Shown: positions 1 to 11,280 of the stretch, one piece after another | Layout of the letters: each line of letters begins with the position of its first letter | How positions within the stretch are numbered: position 1 is the first letter of the stretch | DNA from: Aldrovandia affinis | Taxonomy: Eukaryota; Chordata; Actinopteri; Notacanthiformes; Halosauridae | Reading direction: 5' to 3' | Assembly: GCA_029706075.1 (NCBI GenBank) | Contig: JAINUG010000005.1 | Span: forward strand, 6,933,001-6,997,000 | DNA length: 64,000 nucleotides | The notes under the pieces: generated by a model | What the model was told of the DNA's origin: nothing | Seen by the model: the letters and a program-made list of their open reading frames with translations, nothing else | The model's database searches: none | Made by a program: the position numbers and the translations under genes

Positions 1-692
1 GAACATGAAAGTGAGGCTACAGTGGGCACAAGCTCACCAAAACTGGACAGTTGAAGATTGGAAAAACATCGCCTGGTCTGACGAATCTCAATTTCTGCTG
101 CAACATGCAGATGGTAGGGCCAAAATGTGGTGTAAACAACATGAATCCATGCATCCATCCTGCCTTGTGTCAACGGTTCAGGCTGTTGGTGGTGGTGTAG
201 TGGTGTGGGGAATGTTTTCTTGGCTCACAATTGGCCCCTCAATACCAATTGAGCATCGTTTAAATGCCACAGCCTACCTGAGTCTTGTTGCAGACCATGT
301 GCATCCCTTTATGGCCACAGTCTACCCATCTTCAAATGGCTACTTCCAGCAGGATAATGTGCCATGTCACAAAGCACACGTCATCTCAAGCTGGTTCCAC
401 GAACATGACAATGAGTCCAGTGCACTCCAATGGCCTCCACAGTCACCAGCTGTCAGTCCAATAGAGCACCTTTGGGATGTGGTGGAATGGGAGATTTGCT
501 AAATGAATGTGCAGCCGACAAATCTGCAGCAACTGTGTGATCCTATCATGTCAACATGGACCAGAATCTCTGAGGAATGTTTCCAGCACCTTGTTGAATC
601 CATGCCACAAATAATTCAGGCTGTTCTGGGGGAAAAGAGGGGTCCTACCCAGTACTAGAAAGGTGTACCTAATAAAGTGGCCACTGAGTGTA
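1..692 (+). mobile_element. Tc1/mariner-like transposon, 3' part (family Tc1-F), cut by window edge
   Basis: An open frame at 5-502 encodes about 165 residues of a Tc1-type DDE transposase. Visible are the first catalytic Asp in AWSDES, the second in QQDNVPCH and the C-terminal acidic residue in SPIEHLWD. The frame stops early at 502, although homologous non-coding sequence continues to about 655. The element closes with a terminal repeat (TTATTAGGTACACC type, read on the minus strand) near 660-692. The N-terminal DNA-binding part is missing because the window starts inside the element. The copy lies in the intron upstream of the first myosin exon and looks inactive. Family identity is inferred from motifs alone. 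Confidence 0.85.
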
Positions 693-784
693 TAAACATA
701 TAGTGCAGACATGCAAGCAATCCCCCTGCACACAAGAATGTTTTGTGGATGTTCTGTGAGGCAAATGTGGCCTCACTCTGAGGC

Positions 785-1356
785 AAATGTGATGGTGGTG
801 TAAGTGATGGTATGTGTGCAATGTTTTGTGATGGTATGTATGTGATGGTTTGTCATGGTGGTATATGTGATGGTATGTATGCAGTGATTTGTGATGGTGG
901 TGTATGTGATAGTATGTATGCAATGGTTTGTGATGGTATGTATATGATTGTTTGTAATGGTGGTATACAGTATGTTATGGTTTGTGATGGTATGTAAGTG
1001 ATGGTTTGTGATGGTGGTGTATGTGATGGTATGTGTGCAATGGTTTGTGATAGTGGTGTATGTGATGGTTTGTCATGGTGGTATATGTGATGGTATGTAT
1101 GCAGTGATTTGTGATGGTGGTGTATGTGATAGTATGTATGCAATGGTTTGTGATGATATGTATATGATTGTTTGTGATGGTGTTATACAGTATGTTATGG
1201 TTTGTGATGGTATGTAAGTGATGGTTTGTGATGGTGGTGTATGTGATGGTCTGTGATCATGGTGTCTGTGATGGTGGTGTATGTGATGGTCTGTGATCAT
1301 GGTGTCTGTGATGGTGGTGTATGTGATGGTCTGTGATCATGGTGTCTGTGATGGTG
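785..1356. repeat. GT/GATG-rich minisatellite with two-level periodicity
   Basis: The stretch is built from variants of short units such as GTGATGGT and GTATGTAT. A higher-order repeat of about 220 bp is visible: the block starting TGTCATGGTG at 851 recurs at 1071. The last part, about 1236-1356, switches to a 40-bp unit containing GTCTGTGATCATGG, repeated three times. The array stops about 12 bp before the acceptor of the first exon, so it has replaced the normal branch-point and upstream intron sequence. Long frames within it, rich in His and Tyr, are translations of repeat and not genes. Confidence 0.9.
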
Positions 1357-1368
1357 GTTGTCTCTCAG

Positions 1369-1579
1369 CTGCTGCCCTCCTCAGCATCGGCTCAGAGGAG
1401 TTGCAGGAGGCGCTGACGTCCCACTGTGTGGTGACCCGGGGCGAGACCATCATCCGCACCAACACGGTGGATAAGGCCACTGACGTGCGAGACGCCATGT
1501 CCAAGGCCCTGTATGGACGCCTCTTCAGCTGGATCGTCAATCGTATCAACGCCCTGTTGCAGCCCGACAAGCACATCTG
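1369..1579 (+). CDS. myo3b: myo3b exon a: myosin-III motor domain, segment before switch II
   Basis: Class III myosins couple an N-terminal protein kinase to an actin-based motor and work in actin protrusions such as stereocilia and photoreceptor calycal processes. This exon encodes about 70 residues including [22 protein letters not shown] and [10 protein letters not shown], which lie before switch II in the motor. The combination VVTRGETI plus [11 protein letters not shown] is typical of class III. The acceptor is TCTCAG|CT at 1368/1369 and the donor is TCTG|GTGAGA at 1579/1580. The exon starts with two bases of a split codon and ends with two bases (TG) that form Cys with the first base of the next exon. 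MYO3B is preferred over MYO3A because of SKALYG and LLQPD; paralogue choice is from remembered family sequence. Confidence 0.93.
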
Positions 1580-2710
1580 GTGAGAAATTTACCACTGTAG
1601 CTTTTACAAGTGCTGGGTACATTGAGTAGAGCAAAGCTAGTCGATCACCCTAATGATTGCTTGGTTAGACCCATCTGTCATCATGTAGATTTTTTGGTGC
1701 AAATTGAGCCCATTTAATGAAGAACCATGTATGTGCCTATTTTTTCATTTTCAGATAATCAATAATTTCTTCTTTTTTAGAGTACTGTATATAAACCACT
1801 TAATGAAAGTTGAAAAAGACGTGAATCTTTTACATTCACCATTATTCTTTTTTGTTTTAATGTTTTGTTTTCATTTCATTTCTTACAAAATATGCACATA
1901 TACATTTTTTTATTGCATGGGCTCAATTACTGTTGTATTTTTTGCAATAGGGAAGAATGTACAGAGACTGTTGCAAATCTTATATAGGAGGGCTTGTTAA
2001 ATTCCTAGTATTCCAAAGCTCCATAGGCTGCTCTATAAGGTGTACTTATATTTAGGAATGCTCTATTTATGAATTTAATTTTTTCCTTTAACTAATATAA
2101 TTGTTGTGCCAACTGTAGTTAAACTGTAATTAAAACAATATTAAAGATCTGTCTCTGTCAGCCATTTCTCACACACACATTCAGCATGTGCACAAAGCAA
2201 AACTACCATCTAGTGGATTAATTAGGAGCAGTTTGTCTCTGATCTGCCAAAATAAGTACGAGGAAAGCCACCTGCTCCAGCACTTACTCCAGCCAAACAT
2301 CTAAAGCCTGTCTCCTTAGATGTTAAAATGGATATCATAAATCGGCATGAAAGACAGGAGCATCTAAGTGAGATTGTTTCAAACAGGCAACAGGCTATTT
2401 ACAAAGTGATATATATTTATGGACTTCTCATTTCATTTTATAATCATGCTGATGCCAATGTTTTAATTTCCAATGCAATTGCAATTTCTTTACTGGACAA
2501 CACTGTTCTATTCACAAAATGTTGGTTTCTCGGGAACGTAACCTCTTCGTATATTGAGGTACACCTATGCTGCCTGTCAGGTTGTTCTGTCCTTCAGAAT
2601 TATAAATATTGCTCGTCAATGGAACACATTTCTGCTCGAGAGGACATGACTTTAAAAAAATATCTAATTTTTTTTTATTTTTTATAAATATATATATATA
2701 TATATATATA
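1580..2710. other. intron 1, proximal part: no recognised gene or element
   Basis: AT-rich intronic sequence after the exon a donor. I see no coding similarity. A (TA)n run of about 25 bp at 2689-2713 abuts the Tc1-like element that follows. The short frames here lack recognisable motifs. Confidence 0.6.
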
Positions 2711-3613
2711 TACGCTACCAGTCAAAAGTTTTAGAACACCCCCATTTTCCATTTTTTTCTGAAATTTAAGCAGTTCAAGTCCAGTGAATAACCTGAAATG
2801 GTACAAAGGTAAGCGGTAAACTGCCAGAGGTTAAAAAAAAAATTTAGGTTAGCAAAAACTGAAAAATAATGTACATTTCAGAGTTATAAAAAACTGCCTT
2901 TTCAGGGAACAAGTAATGGATTAACGTGGGTTAACAGTCACTCTGTGCAAGTCGCCGACTCTGGATCCAGAAAAAGAGCCCCAGACCATCACGCTTCCTC
3001 CTCCATGTTTGACAGTTTGTGTCACACACTGAGGAACCATCCTTTCGCCTACTCGACAGCCTACAAAAACCTTTCAAGAGTTCAAATTTTGATTCATTGG
3101 TCCATAAGACCTTCTTCCAGTCTTCAGTAGTCCACTGGTGGTGCTTCATGGCCCAGGCAAGCCTTTTTCTTATTTTGCCATCTTAGCAATGGCTTTCTTA
3201 CTGCCACTCGACCTGTCAAACCTGCAGCCCGTCTTCTCTTCACAGTTGAAACTGAGACTTCCTTACTTCAACCAGTGTTAAGCTGTGCTCTAAGCTGTTG
3301 TCCTGTGAGCCGCCTATCACGGAAGCTGTTGAATCTCAGAAACTTGTCTTCTGATTTTGTTGTGGCTTTGGGTCTGCCAGACCTCTTCCTGTCAGAGATT
3401 CCTCCAGTTTCCAAGTGCCATTTGATGGTGTAGGAAACTACTCACTGCCAAAACATTTACATTATTTTTAAGTTTTTGGTAACATAAACGTTTTTTTTAA
3501 TAACCTCTGGCAGTTTACCGCTTACCTTTGTACCATTTCAGGTTATTCACTGGACTTGAACTGCTTAAATTTCAGTAAAATCTGGTGTTCTAAAACCTTT
3601 GACCGGTGGTGTA
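2711..3613 (-). mobile_element. Tc1-like element (family Tc1-B), both terminal repeats, internally deleted
   Basis: Long inverted terminal repeats of about 120 bp flank the element. The left starts CTACCAGTCAAAAGTTTTAG near 2715, and the right is its inverse ending GACCGGTGGTGTA near 3613. The minus strand carries decayed transposase: an N-terminal part from about 3440 with SDRKRSGRPKATTKSED, then HHQWTTEDWKKVLWTNES. In the last motif the first catalytic Asp reads Asn. The C-terminal half with the remaining catalytic residues is missing. It sits in intron 1 and is non-autonomous. A (TA)n run lies at the left insertion point, as expected for a TA-targeting family. Confidence 0.88.
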
Positions 3614-5561
3614 TATGACAGCATAAATATGATACTCAGAGACTTGGTTATTCTGTTTTCACGAATACACAATATAAGTCTATTGGTGCACATATTTTCA
3701 GATAATGAAGCTCAAACATCAAGGCAATACATCATTTTGTGTCACATCATTTGCATATTCAATTTATGAGAATAGATATACAAAAAACACACCAAAATGT
3801 GACATGCCAGTTATGACCAAATTTCACCGATATGTCTGATAAGTCTAAGAGCATGATTTATTCTGTTTGATTGAAGATCCCAGACATGCCTGCACACAAT
3901 ATTATAAACCAGACATTGGCTCTAAAAAAAGTTTATGCAATAGATGCATACATTTCCCATTATATACGTAACCTGTGGTGTCCACCAATATTAAACATAA
4001 ACAAAGCTGTCATGCAATTGAAGCAATATCGTAGTTGTTAAAACACATTATTTATCAATAATGAAGCCCAATGAATTGTTGGTTACGAACACATAATTGA
4101 CCTCGGTTCCTCAATTCATTAATCAGTTTTAGGTTATGTGACACTTGGGGATTGAAACCTGCGCACACTTTCAAATCATGCTTAAAAACTTGTGAGGATA
4201 TCTGGCTTGCAACCGATGTGGTGTCCATCAGCCTTCAGGTGTGTTAGAAAGCAACCCAAATGACATGTTATTTGAAATGGAGAATTAAAGGGTATGTTTC
4301 TGTTAAACATATATAAAACAATATGAATTAAATAGTTTATCATTTTATAATTCTGAGCAAATTCACGAGACAATTACTTATAAAAGTAGTGTCTTGCCTG
4401 CTCCTATTGCCCTGCAAAGCACACGATTAGGTGGTAGCCCGTGTTTCAAATTGCCCTCTGGAGCTACACTCAAAACCATTTAAGGACCCACACTTCCTTG
4501 TGTGGTTAGACCACAAGGTTACACCTCAGATGTTATTGGAGAGTGCAGGATGAGGAAAGAGAGAGAATGAAAAAAACCTACATTCATTTTTAATATAGAG
4601 TTCTGTGCTGAGAAAATAATATTCAGATGATTAAAAAGACTTCAGAGAAAAAATGTGCTGTTCAGTGACCCAGAAGAATCACATCATAGAAGTGAGGCCA
4701 GACTGTCAGTGAATTCTGAGCTTCATCTGCTATCTATGGCACATTTCTGAACCGAGTGCAATTTCTTCCACTCCAATCATCTGTATTTTTACCATTATTG
4801 CCTATAATAACCTGTTCACTCAGGCAGAAGGTGACCTCTAAGAGATGCATGGGCAATGCATGGAAGGAAGGAGATTGGGGGGAGGGGGGGTATTGAGGGA
4901 GAAAAGTACAATATTAATCTTCCAGAATGACTCTGTAAGAGTCCCAACCTCCATTGCAGAAGTGTGAGATGCTAAGAAGTTTGAAGCATGTTATTCTGGA
5001 AATCCCTTGCCTGTCAAATTTTGGAGTAGAGTGAGCCTTTTTAATATTGTTAAGTAGAGTGAGCCTTTTTAATATTGTTGTTAAGTTAAACATTTTGACT
5101 TTGATGATACTGTACGATACTCGCGAGTACCGAGGCTAGTAATGACGAAATTACAACGTGAAGGTGGGAAGTCCTACTGACCTACTTCATAGTTTTTGTT
5201 AACGGATATAACATAAAAAGTAAGTAAGTGTTGTTTAATCATGGTTTCATAATTAAAACAATGCATACCTGAGTGATATCATTTACTGTAAACGAACTGG
5301 GGCTGGGGATGCGGTGCTTTTCATGACAAGTTGTATTCGGAATGTCGGAAGATGCGACGTTGATTGATTCATTGAGACAAAATTGAGAGCGGAGTACTTT
5401 TTTAATTGATTAGGTGTATTTTTTCGTGGATACTACTATACATTTCCCTCTTTATATTTGATAGAATTTCAATAACAAATAAAGGAAGAAAAAAATATAC
5501 AATTAACACCAGCCAAAAAAAGGGCACTTTTTTACTGTGTGGGCAAAAGGGCAGGGGCTAT
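3614..5561. other. intron 1, middle part: no recognised gene
   Basis: About 1.9 kb of AT-rich sequence without coding motifs. The only structure noted is a 28-bp unit (starting AGTAGAGTGAGCC) in direct tandem duplication at about 5025-5080, and a G-rich run near 4878-4890. Confidence 0.5.
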
Positions 5562-5977
5562 CTTATCAATGGCTTTCTTATTTGGCCAACTGTGAGTCTT
5601 CTCTTCACAGTTGAAACTGAGACTTCCTTACTTCGACCAGTGTTAAGCTGTGCTTGAAGCTGTTGTCCTGTGAGTCACCTATCACGCAAGCTGTTGACTC
5701 TCAGAAACTTGTCTTCTGATTTTGTTGTGGCTTTGGGTCTGCCAGACCTTTTCCTGTCAAGAGTTTCTTCCAGTTTTCAAATGCCTTTTGATGATGTACA
5801 AAACTACTCACTGCCAAAAAATTGACATTATTTTTCAGTTTTTGGTAACCTTTGGTTTTTTTAACCTCTGGCAGTTTACCGCTTATCTTTGTACCATTTC
5901 AGGTTATTCACTGAACTGCTTAAATTTCAGTAAAAACTGAAAAATGGGGGTGTTCTAAAACTTTTGACTGGTAGTGT
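5562..5977 (-). mobile_element. Tc1-B copy, one end only
   Basis: From TCAATGGCTTTCTTA onward the sequence follows the 3' two-thirds of the element at 2711-3613. It includes the minus-strand transposase N-terminal region and the long terminal repeat ending TTTTGACTGGTAGTGTA. The other terminal repeat and the middle are lost. Its intact end abuts a different Tc1-like copy directly at 5977/5979, which suggests it inserted into that copy. Confidence 0.82.
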
Positions 5978-5978
5978 A

Positions 5979-6345
5979 GACGGCCATGGCATACGGTTTA
6001 CATCATTTTCATGCTCATCAAACCATTCAGTGAGCACTCATGCCCTGTGGATGGAGGCATTGTCACCCTAGAAGAGACCACTACCATCAGGATAGAAATA
6101 CTTCACCATAGGGTGAATGCGATTGCTAGGAATGCCTTTGTATTTAACTTTTGTATTTTAATATAATAATATAATATTAACTGACCAACTGAGCCACAGA
6201 AAACCACATTTATTAGTGGTTACCTTGCCACCTAAGATCTTGAATGGACCTAAACCATGGCAGGAAAATGCACCCCACACCATAACAGAGCCGCCAGAAC
6301 CCTTCATTTACTCAAGTGTTTAATTTTAGCAGTTACCTATATTTA
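5979..6345 (-). mobile_element. Tc1-A derivative, interrupted and truncated
   Basis: On the minus strand this runs from the terminal repeat (ACTGCTAAAAT type, near 6330-6345) through the junction GAAGGGTTCTGG to transposase remnants corresponding to FNGLMSMKMM-type sequence near 6000-6030. It ends abruptly where the Tc1-B copy begins. About 70 bp of foreign sequence sits at about 6140-6215. Part of that insert, CCAACTGAGCCACAG, matches the head of the SINE-A family seen at 34160-34342. The first half of the transposase is absent, as in the other Tc1-A copies. Confidence 0.8.
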
Positions 6346-6668
6346 CATTGCTAAAAGATTTCAGTCATTTGGATAGAGATGCTGTACAAGCCTGAGATGA
6401 ATGAAACACAGTACTGAAAGTAAATCAATCAAGCCATCAAGTCACTGGAGAATTGACTGATATGAAAGCCTGTCTCCACTGTGCCACTGAGGACCTGAGA
6501 TTCAGAGCTTTATAAAGTATGAAATTGTACCGTGTTTCTTGTTCTCGTGATTGAGTGCAGGGGCTTCCAGATGTTTCTGCAGATTTACTTCCTTGTACTG
6601 GGGCTCAGGCTCAATTACAGCTCAGGAAAATAAACATGTTTTCCTCCTCTCTCCTCTTCCCCCCAAAG

Positions 6669-6816
6669 TGCCACAGAGAGTGGGATGAATGTGGGCATCC
6701 TGGACATCTTTGGCTTTGAGAACTTCACGAAGAACTCCTTCGAGCAACTGTGTATCAACATCGCCAACGAGCAGATCCAGTTCTACTTCAACCAGCACAT
6801 CTTTGCTCTTGAGCAG
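6669..6816 (+). CDS. myo3b: myo3b exon b: switch II and relay helix
   Basis: The exon encodes about 50 residues. They include the switch II motif in [11 protein letters not shown], whose Gly and Glu couple ATP hydrolysis to movement, and the relay helix [16 protein letters not shown] ending [12 protein letters not shown]. The acceptor is AAAG|TG at 6668/6669, and the first base completes the Cys codon begun in exon a. The donor is GAGCAG|GTGAGC at 6816/6817, phase 0. FYFNQH with FALEQ matches MYO3B better than the MYO3A pattern with YYYNQH and FAWEQ. The frame is open and all key residues are present. Confidence 0.95.
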
Positions 6817-7375
6817 GTGAGCTGCCACCAGCAGTCAGAGCAGTGTTCCAGCCAAGAAGGCAGTGTTCTTTAGTGGCATATTGAGATGTGCAGTGCTTTG
6901 AATTATGCATTTAACACCGCTGATAGTGGCTCATTCTATAAAAGAAGAACACTGGATTATATGGCCTAGACTAGGGTTACGAAATTCCAGACAATTTATT
7001 GGAATTTGGGGAATTTAATGGGAATTTATAATTTTAGGACACTTACTGTTCATTACAAATGAAAACAGGCTTTTCAAACTTTATCAAAATTATTATTTTG
7101 AACTTCATTGTACTTTATTGAAGTTGTATCATCCAATTAATGGCAAGTTTTAGCAAGCTAGGTAGGTAACTACTCTTTGAACAATGCATAAATGCTTGCT
7201 TGCTAATTCTTGCTAGTAGCAAGAATAGCTACTAGATCTATTTATAAACTATCTATTCAGTAAAATTTGGACTATATCATTGACGCCACAATGTAACATG
7301 ACATTGTTACAGCCAAAAATACAAGTATTCTTATAATATGTCTCATTAGGTATTCATATATCAGTTTAATAAAAT
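6817..7375. other. intron 2 start: nothing recognised
   Basis: AT-rich sequence between the exon b donor and the solo LTR. A short local repeat around GCTTGCTAATTCTTGCTAG (7198-7220) is the only pattern seen. Confidence 0.5.
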
Positions 7376-7380
7376 ATACT

Positions 7381-8601
7381 TGTGGAGGACGTCGGTCTCG
7401 GCCACGTGGGAGTGGCATGGTTGCCTGTCTTGTTTCATGTGGTAAAGGCCTTTGGAGCAGTGAGACTTTCCGGGGGCAGGTTTGGCACTCTCACAGGGTG
7501 TGAGAGTGATCTGTTGCCCGGAAGGGAGCTCCAAAGGCCATAATTGGTTTAATTATTATTTAATTACTTAATTGGTGTCAATCAGTCAATTGATAGGAAA
7601 GTCAATTGGCTGATTGGGTGTCTGGGTGAGAATGTGAGTTGAGTGATTGTGATTGGGTGATTGCCTCACGAGTCCCACCTGAGCCAGGCAGAAACTAAGC
7701 CTATTTAAGAGCAGGTGGGGCGAGTGGGGAATTAGTCAGTCTTGTGTGTGTGAGTGCGCGTGCACGTATGACGTATGGCGTATGGCGTATGGCGTATGGC
7801 GTATGGCGTATGGCGTATGGCGTATGGCGTATGGCGTATGGCGTATGGCGTATGGCGTATGGGGAGTTTTTTGTGCGTTTGTTGAAGGTGACTGAGTAGA
7901 GTGCTTCCTGTGTGAGTGGGGAAGAGGGAGAGGGGGTGCACTAAGAGTGTCCACCTCTCTCCCTCAGTGTGATTGTGGAGGAGCGAGAGGGTGCCCTGGA
8001 AGAGGGTCTGCCTCTCGCCCTCGGTTTTAGTAAAAGAGAGCTCGCACTCGACAGTGGAGAGTGTTTCTGTGCAACAGCCCAAGAACTCACTGAAAGAGTG
8101 GAGTGTCTTGGGGCTAGTTGCCAGAACTCACTGTGGGGACTGTCTCGGTATGAATGGGTAAGAGAACTCGAACTGAAAAGTTTGAGTGTCTCTGTATGCA
8201 TGGGTAGGAGAACTCGAACTGAAAAGTTAGTGTCTCAGTATGAATGGGTGGGAAGCACTTGAAAGGTCACTGGATATGTGTGTGCCTGGGGAGGTTCCAG
8301 GCGAACTCCGGAGGAAGAGGCGCGGTGTCCCGTAAGTTTGGTTATTTTAACTTGTTGTTTTTGTTTGTTGTTTTTACCCGAAAGCTTTGCGGCGAGTAGG
8401 GTGAAGATTTTGTGTCTGTGTTTGTGTTGGTCTTGGTCTTTGTTATATGTTAACCTGCTACTCCCACTGTCTCTTTCCCATGTCTGGGGGGAAGAGACAG
8501 AAAAATGAATAAATAAAATCCGGTCCGTAGACCGACAAACTCCACTCCGTGTCTCCTGGCTGCTCTGTTCCCATTCAGGGTTTGTCACGTGGCGTGTGAC
8601 A
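7381..8601 (+). mobile_element. solo LTR of a retrotransposon, 1,221 bp, with 5-bp target-site duplication
   Basis: The unit begins TGTGGAGGAC and ends GTGTGACA. It is flanked by ATACT at 7376-7380 and again at 8602-8606, the TG...CA plus 5-bp duplication signature of an LTR element. Promoter-like sequence CCTATTTAAG lies near 7699 and a polyadenylation-type AATAAATAAAATCC lies at about 8508. This gives a plausible U3-R-U5 order on the plus strand. No internal gag/pol sequence is present, so it is best read as a recombined solo LTR. It contains a heptamer array (7765-7862) and a repeat of about 50 bp near 8150-8250. The superfamily cannot be decided from the LTR alone. Confidence 0.85.
7765..7862. 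repeat. heptamer tandem array (CGTATGG)n inside the LTR
   Basis: Fourteen head-to-tail units: a first CGTATGA followed by 13 perfect CGTATGG copies. The array lies about 60 bp downstream of the TATTTAAG box, so it would be in the transcribed part of the LTR. Frames reading HTPYAIR on the minus strand are translations of this array. Confidence 0.95.
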
Positions 8602-10196
8602 ATACTTAACTATCAAATAATTAAATTAATAATTACAATTAAATTACAATATTAATAGTTAATTCATCTCAATCAAATCACAACATTACGCATGTTAATA
8701 CCAAATTTATAACATTGATGACCTAACTAAGGGGTTGAAGGCATTAAGGAGTTCTAATTAGAAGAGGTTGGCTCAATTCAATAGAGGTGCAACATTAAGA
8801 CAGACAACCTTGTAAGAAAAAGAATATGACATTTATTGGACATGAAGTATCAAAACAGCAAAGCACAATTCAATACATGAATAACAACTATGTGTGAATG
8901 CATGTATGTATCTGTATGTGTGTGTGCATGTGTATGTGGTGCATTTGTGCGCAAGCTTGATGAGGCACGTGGCTCATCTATGGTACACAGTCATGAACTC
9001 AGTGGCTCCGTATTGCCATGAAAAGTTAGGATGATTCTAAGGGCCCGCGACCTGAGGGGGGCCCACCATCATAAGTTTTCATGGGGCCCAAAATCTCTGG
9101 TGGAACCCCAGCATGAACTATGATACATTTAAAACTGTTTGTACAGTCAGTACAGAACAAACAGTTCATTGCTAACTGTGCTATGCCTAGATGCTAGTCT
9201 TACTGTGTTGTTTGCTACACGGTCAGCAGGGTTCGATGCGTTTCGGGTTCAGAAGAGACGTGGGAAGTCCGGTTGTGGTGTCTTCAGCGGGTCCGAGGTT
9301 TCCTGGTGGTGTCTCACAACTGTTCACGGGTGCAGTGAAGTCTCTGCTTCGTTTTCCAGGGCGCAAAGTTAATTATCGGAGACAAGTTTCAAAGAAGGGA
9401 GCTGGCCGCTTCTGTGTTCACTCAAATGTCCGATATTGCTAGCTGTATCCTTTCACAGCTCTTCATGAATTAGCGTTGTATATAGCTGAGTTTGTGGAAA
9501 CTCTGTTGGCACTCTGTTGATTTTGCTGCTGTTCAGATAACTTTTCTCATGTGTGTCTTCACGAGGCCTCTTGTTTGAGGCGCTAGTGAGAGAGAATGAT
9601 GCAAAGTCCTGGTGATGGAAGGAGGAATAGGAACAGAGCAGGAAACCTGAGGAACAGAGAGAGAGAGAGAGACGATTGCTCTCTGGTTTTATTTGTTGCA
9701 TGTTGCGCATTTCCGCTTTTACAATATCGTCACTGTATGTGGAAATGGTATCCTAAGAGACAGGGCCGAATGACATCATCAGGATATCATGTTACTTGCT
9801 TTGTGGGAACTGTAGTACTCTTTGTCAAGAAGTTGGATGCGTGGTATAAAAAACACTAAGCACGAAAATTATATTAAATTAAATTGCATTTCAAGCATAT
9901 CATTTTATGTGGAATGTGTAGTCCCTACATCATCATCACCCTGTTATACCATTAACAATTTATCTAAATTACGATGGCATGTGTCTGTGTCGACCTACGG
10001 ATGATCAACCATATTGTAGTGGGTAGGGTACTCTGACTAAATTTTTTCTCGATGATCATGTCATGGAAGCATGAGCTGTGCATGCACAATATTGTACCAC
10101 CAATAGGGGTCAAACATTTTATGTGCTTTTCTTAATGGGAAAAATTGCCCCCAATTCATACAGTGAACCACATTGCCAGACACAAAAATATTGGTT
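8602..10196. other. unclassified, probably repeat-derived sequence
   Basis: The first 300 bp are very AT-rich. A TG/GTAT-rich stretch follows at about 8890-8945. A GC-rich part at 9020-9110 includes two GGGGCCC-type blocks, and a longer moderately GC-rich part covers 9140-9830 with a short (GA)n at 9656-9672. The general look, with TTTATTGGAC and a later GAATGACATCATC, is compatible with an LTR in minus orientation. I found no second copy or clean ends, so no class is assigned. Confidence 0.35.
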
Positions 10197-10520
10197 ACAA
10201 CGTTCGAAGCTGGCCACTATGACTGGGGTTAGATTCCACCAGCTGTGCCAGAGTCTGTTCTGGCCAGGAGTGCCACCGGGGGCGGCGGCCCCAAGGGAGG
10301 GGGGAGGGCAGCCGACAGGACATTTGCTGTGCACAGGAGTGGCTCTGTGGTACCGGGTTACAGTCGACGGCCTGGTGAATGCCGTCTCGGAGGAGACGAT
10401 ACTTCGCCGTTGTCACTACCGGTCACAGGGCTATGGCAGCGAACTCACATTACGAGGGGGGGATTGACTTGAAAATAGCAGGTGCCATTGGCAACCAAAT
10501 TGGGAGAAAATGGGATAAAA
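10197..10520 (+). mobile_element. SINE-B copy (tRNA-derived head)
   Basis: It starts within a tRNA-like head; the B-box-like GGTTAGATTCCACC lies at about 10218. The family body follows with GGAGTGCCACCGGGGGCGG and GCCGTCTCGGAGGAGAC, and it ends with the tail CAAATTGGGAGAAAATGGG. The A box is worn. The same body and tail recur in at least six other places in this window. The frame at 10078-10467 is a by-product of the GC-rich body. Confidence 0.82.
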
Positions 10521-11190
10521 TCTGAAACAAAATAAAAAAGTATACAAGCGACCACTATGAACCAGCATCCCTAACGTAGATTTTTAAATATGTTATCTTA
10601 CCTTTACTTGAACATGAAATCCATGCGTCTCTCCTTGCGAATGAACATCTCCGTGACTTTGTTGTAAAAGTTGTCTGCTTGTTAATGATAATGTCTCCAA
10701 TCGCCTCAATCAGATTATTTTGGATCTTTCCATTTGGAAAACAATGGATGAGCTTAAATGCATGGCTAAATTTGTATCATACTTTGCAATGAGATGAATC
10801 AGTTCCATGTAGTTTCCATGGTTCAAAGAGTCCTTGCCTTCCTCATTGCCCCGAAATGCTAATTCTTGTTTAGCTAGATAGCAGGTAGCATCAATATGTT
10901 TTTTTCAGTGTATCTCTACTTTTCCTAACCTTTCTATTGTGATAATCTAATTTATTCATCGAAAGCTAAGTTGATACCACTAGTGACAAATGTTTTCAAT
11001 GACACCTGGCTTCTGATGTGGACTACGGTCTTTTCATTTTCATGTTTACTGAGTGTGGTAAATTGTAAAGAAATTGTTTCATGGGCATTGGATTGGATGA
11101 GTGCATGCACTTCAGCTGTAGTATTGCACAGCAGTGACTTGAGAGACACATTCAGATTCTAAAATACTCATTCAAATAAAATACTCATTA
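10521..11190. other. intron 2: nothing recognised
   Basis: Low-complexity, AT-rich intronic sequence without motif or similarity that I can support. Confidence 0.45.
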
Positions 11191-11194
11191 GAAA

Positions 11195-11280
11195 ATAGCA
11201 AGAACATAAGAACTTTGATGATGAGAACAGGCCCTTCAGCCCATCTAGGGTCGCTATTGTCTAGAGACCATCTATCACTG
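11195..11280 (-). mobile_element. CR1-like LINE 3' end fragment
   Basis: AAGAACATAAGAAC followed by GATGAGAACAGGCCCTTCAG is the inverse of the 3' end of the CR1-like copy at 14938-15425, which ends GAATGGCCTGTACTTGTC and then TTCTTATG. Only the last 80 bp remain. Confidence 0.7.

Noticed and set aside
669-1300. Overlapping minus-strand frames rich in His, Tyr and Ser-Gln-Thr
   Set aside because: They are translations of the GATG minisatellite and change frame with repeat phase.
7732-8082. Minus-strand frames with HTPYAIR repeats
   Set aside because: Translation of the heptamer array inside the solo LTR.
10078-10467. 129-residue plus-strand frame
   Set aside because: Falls mostly in the GC-rich body of a SINE-B copy.
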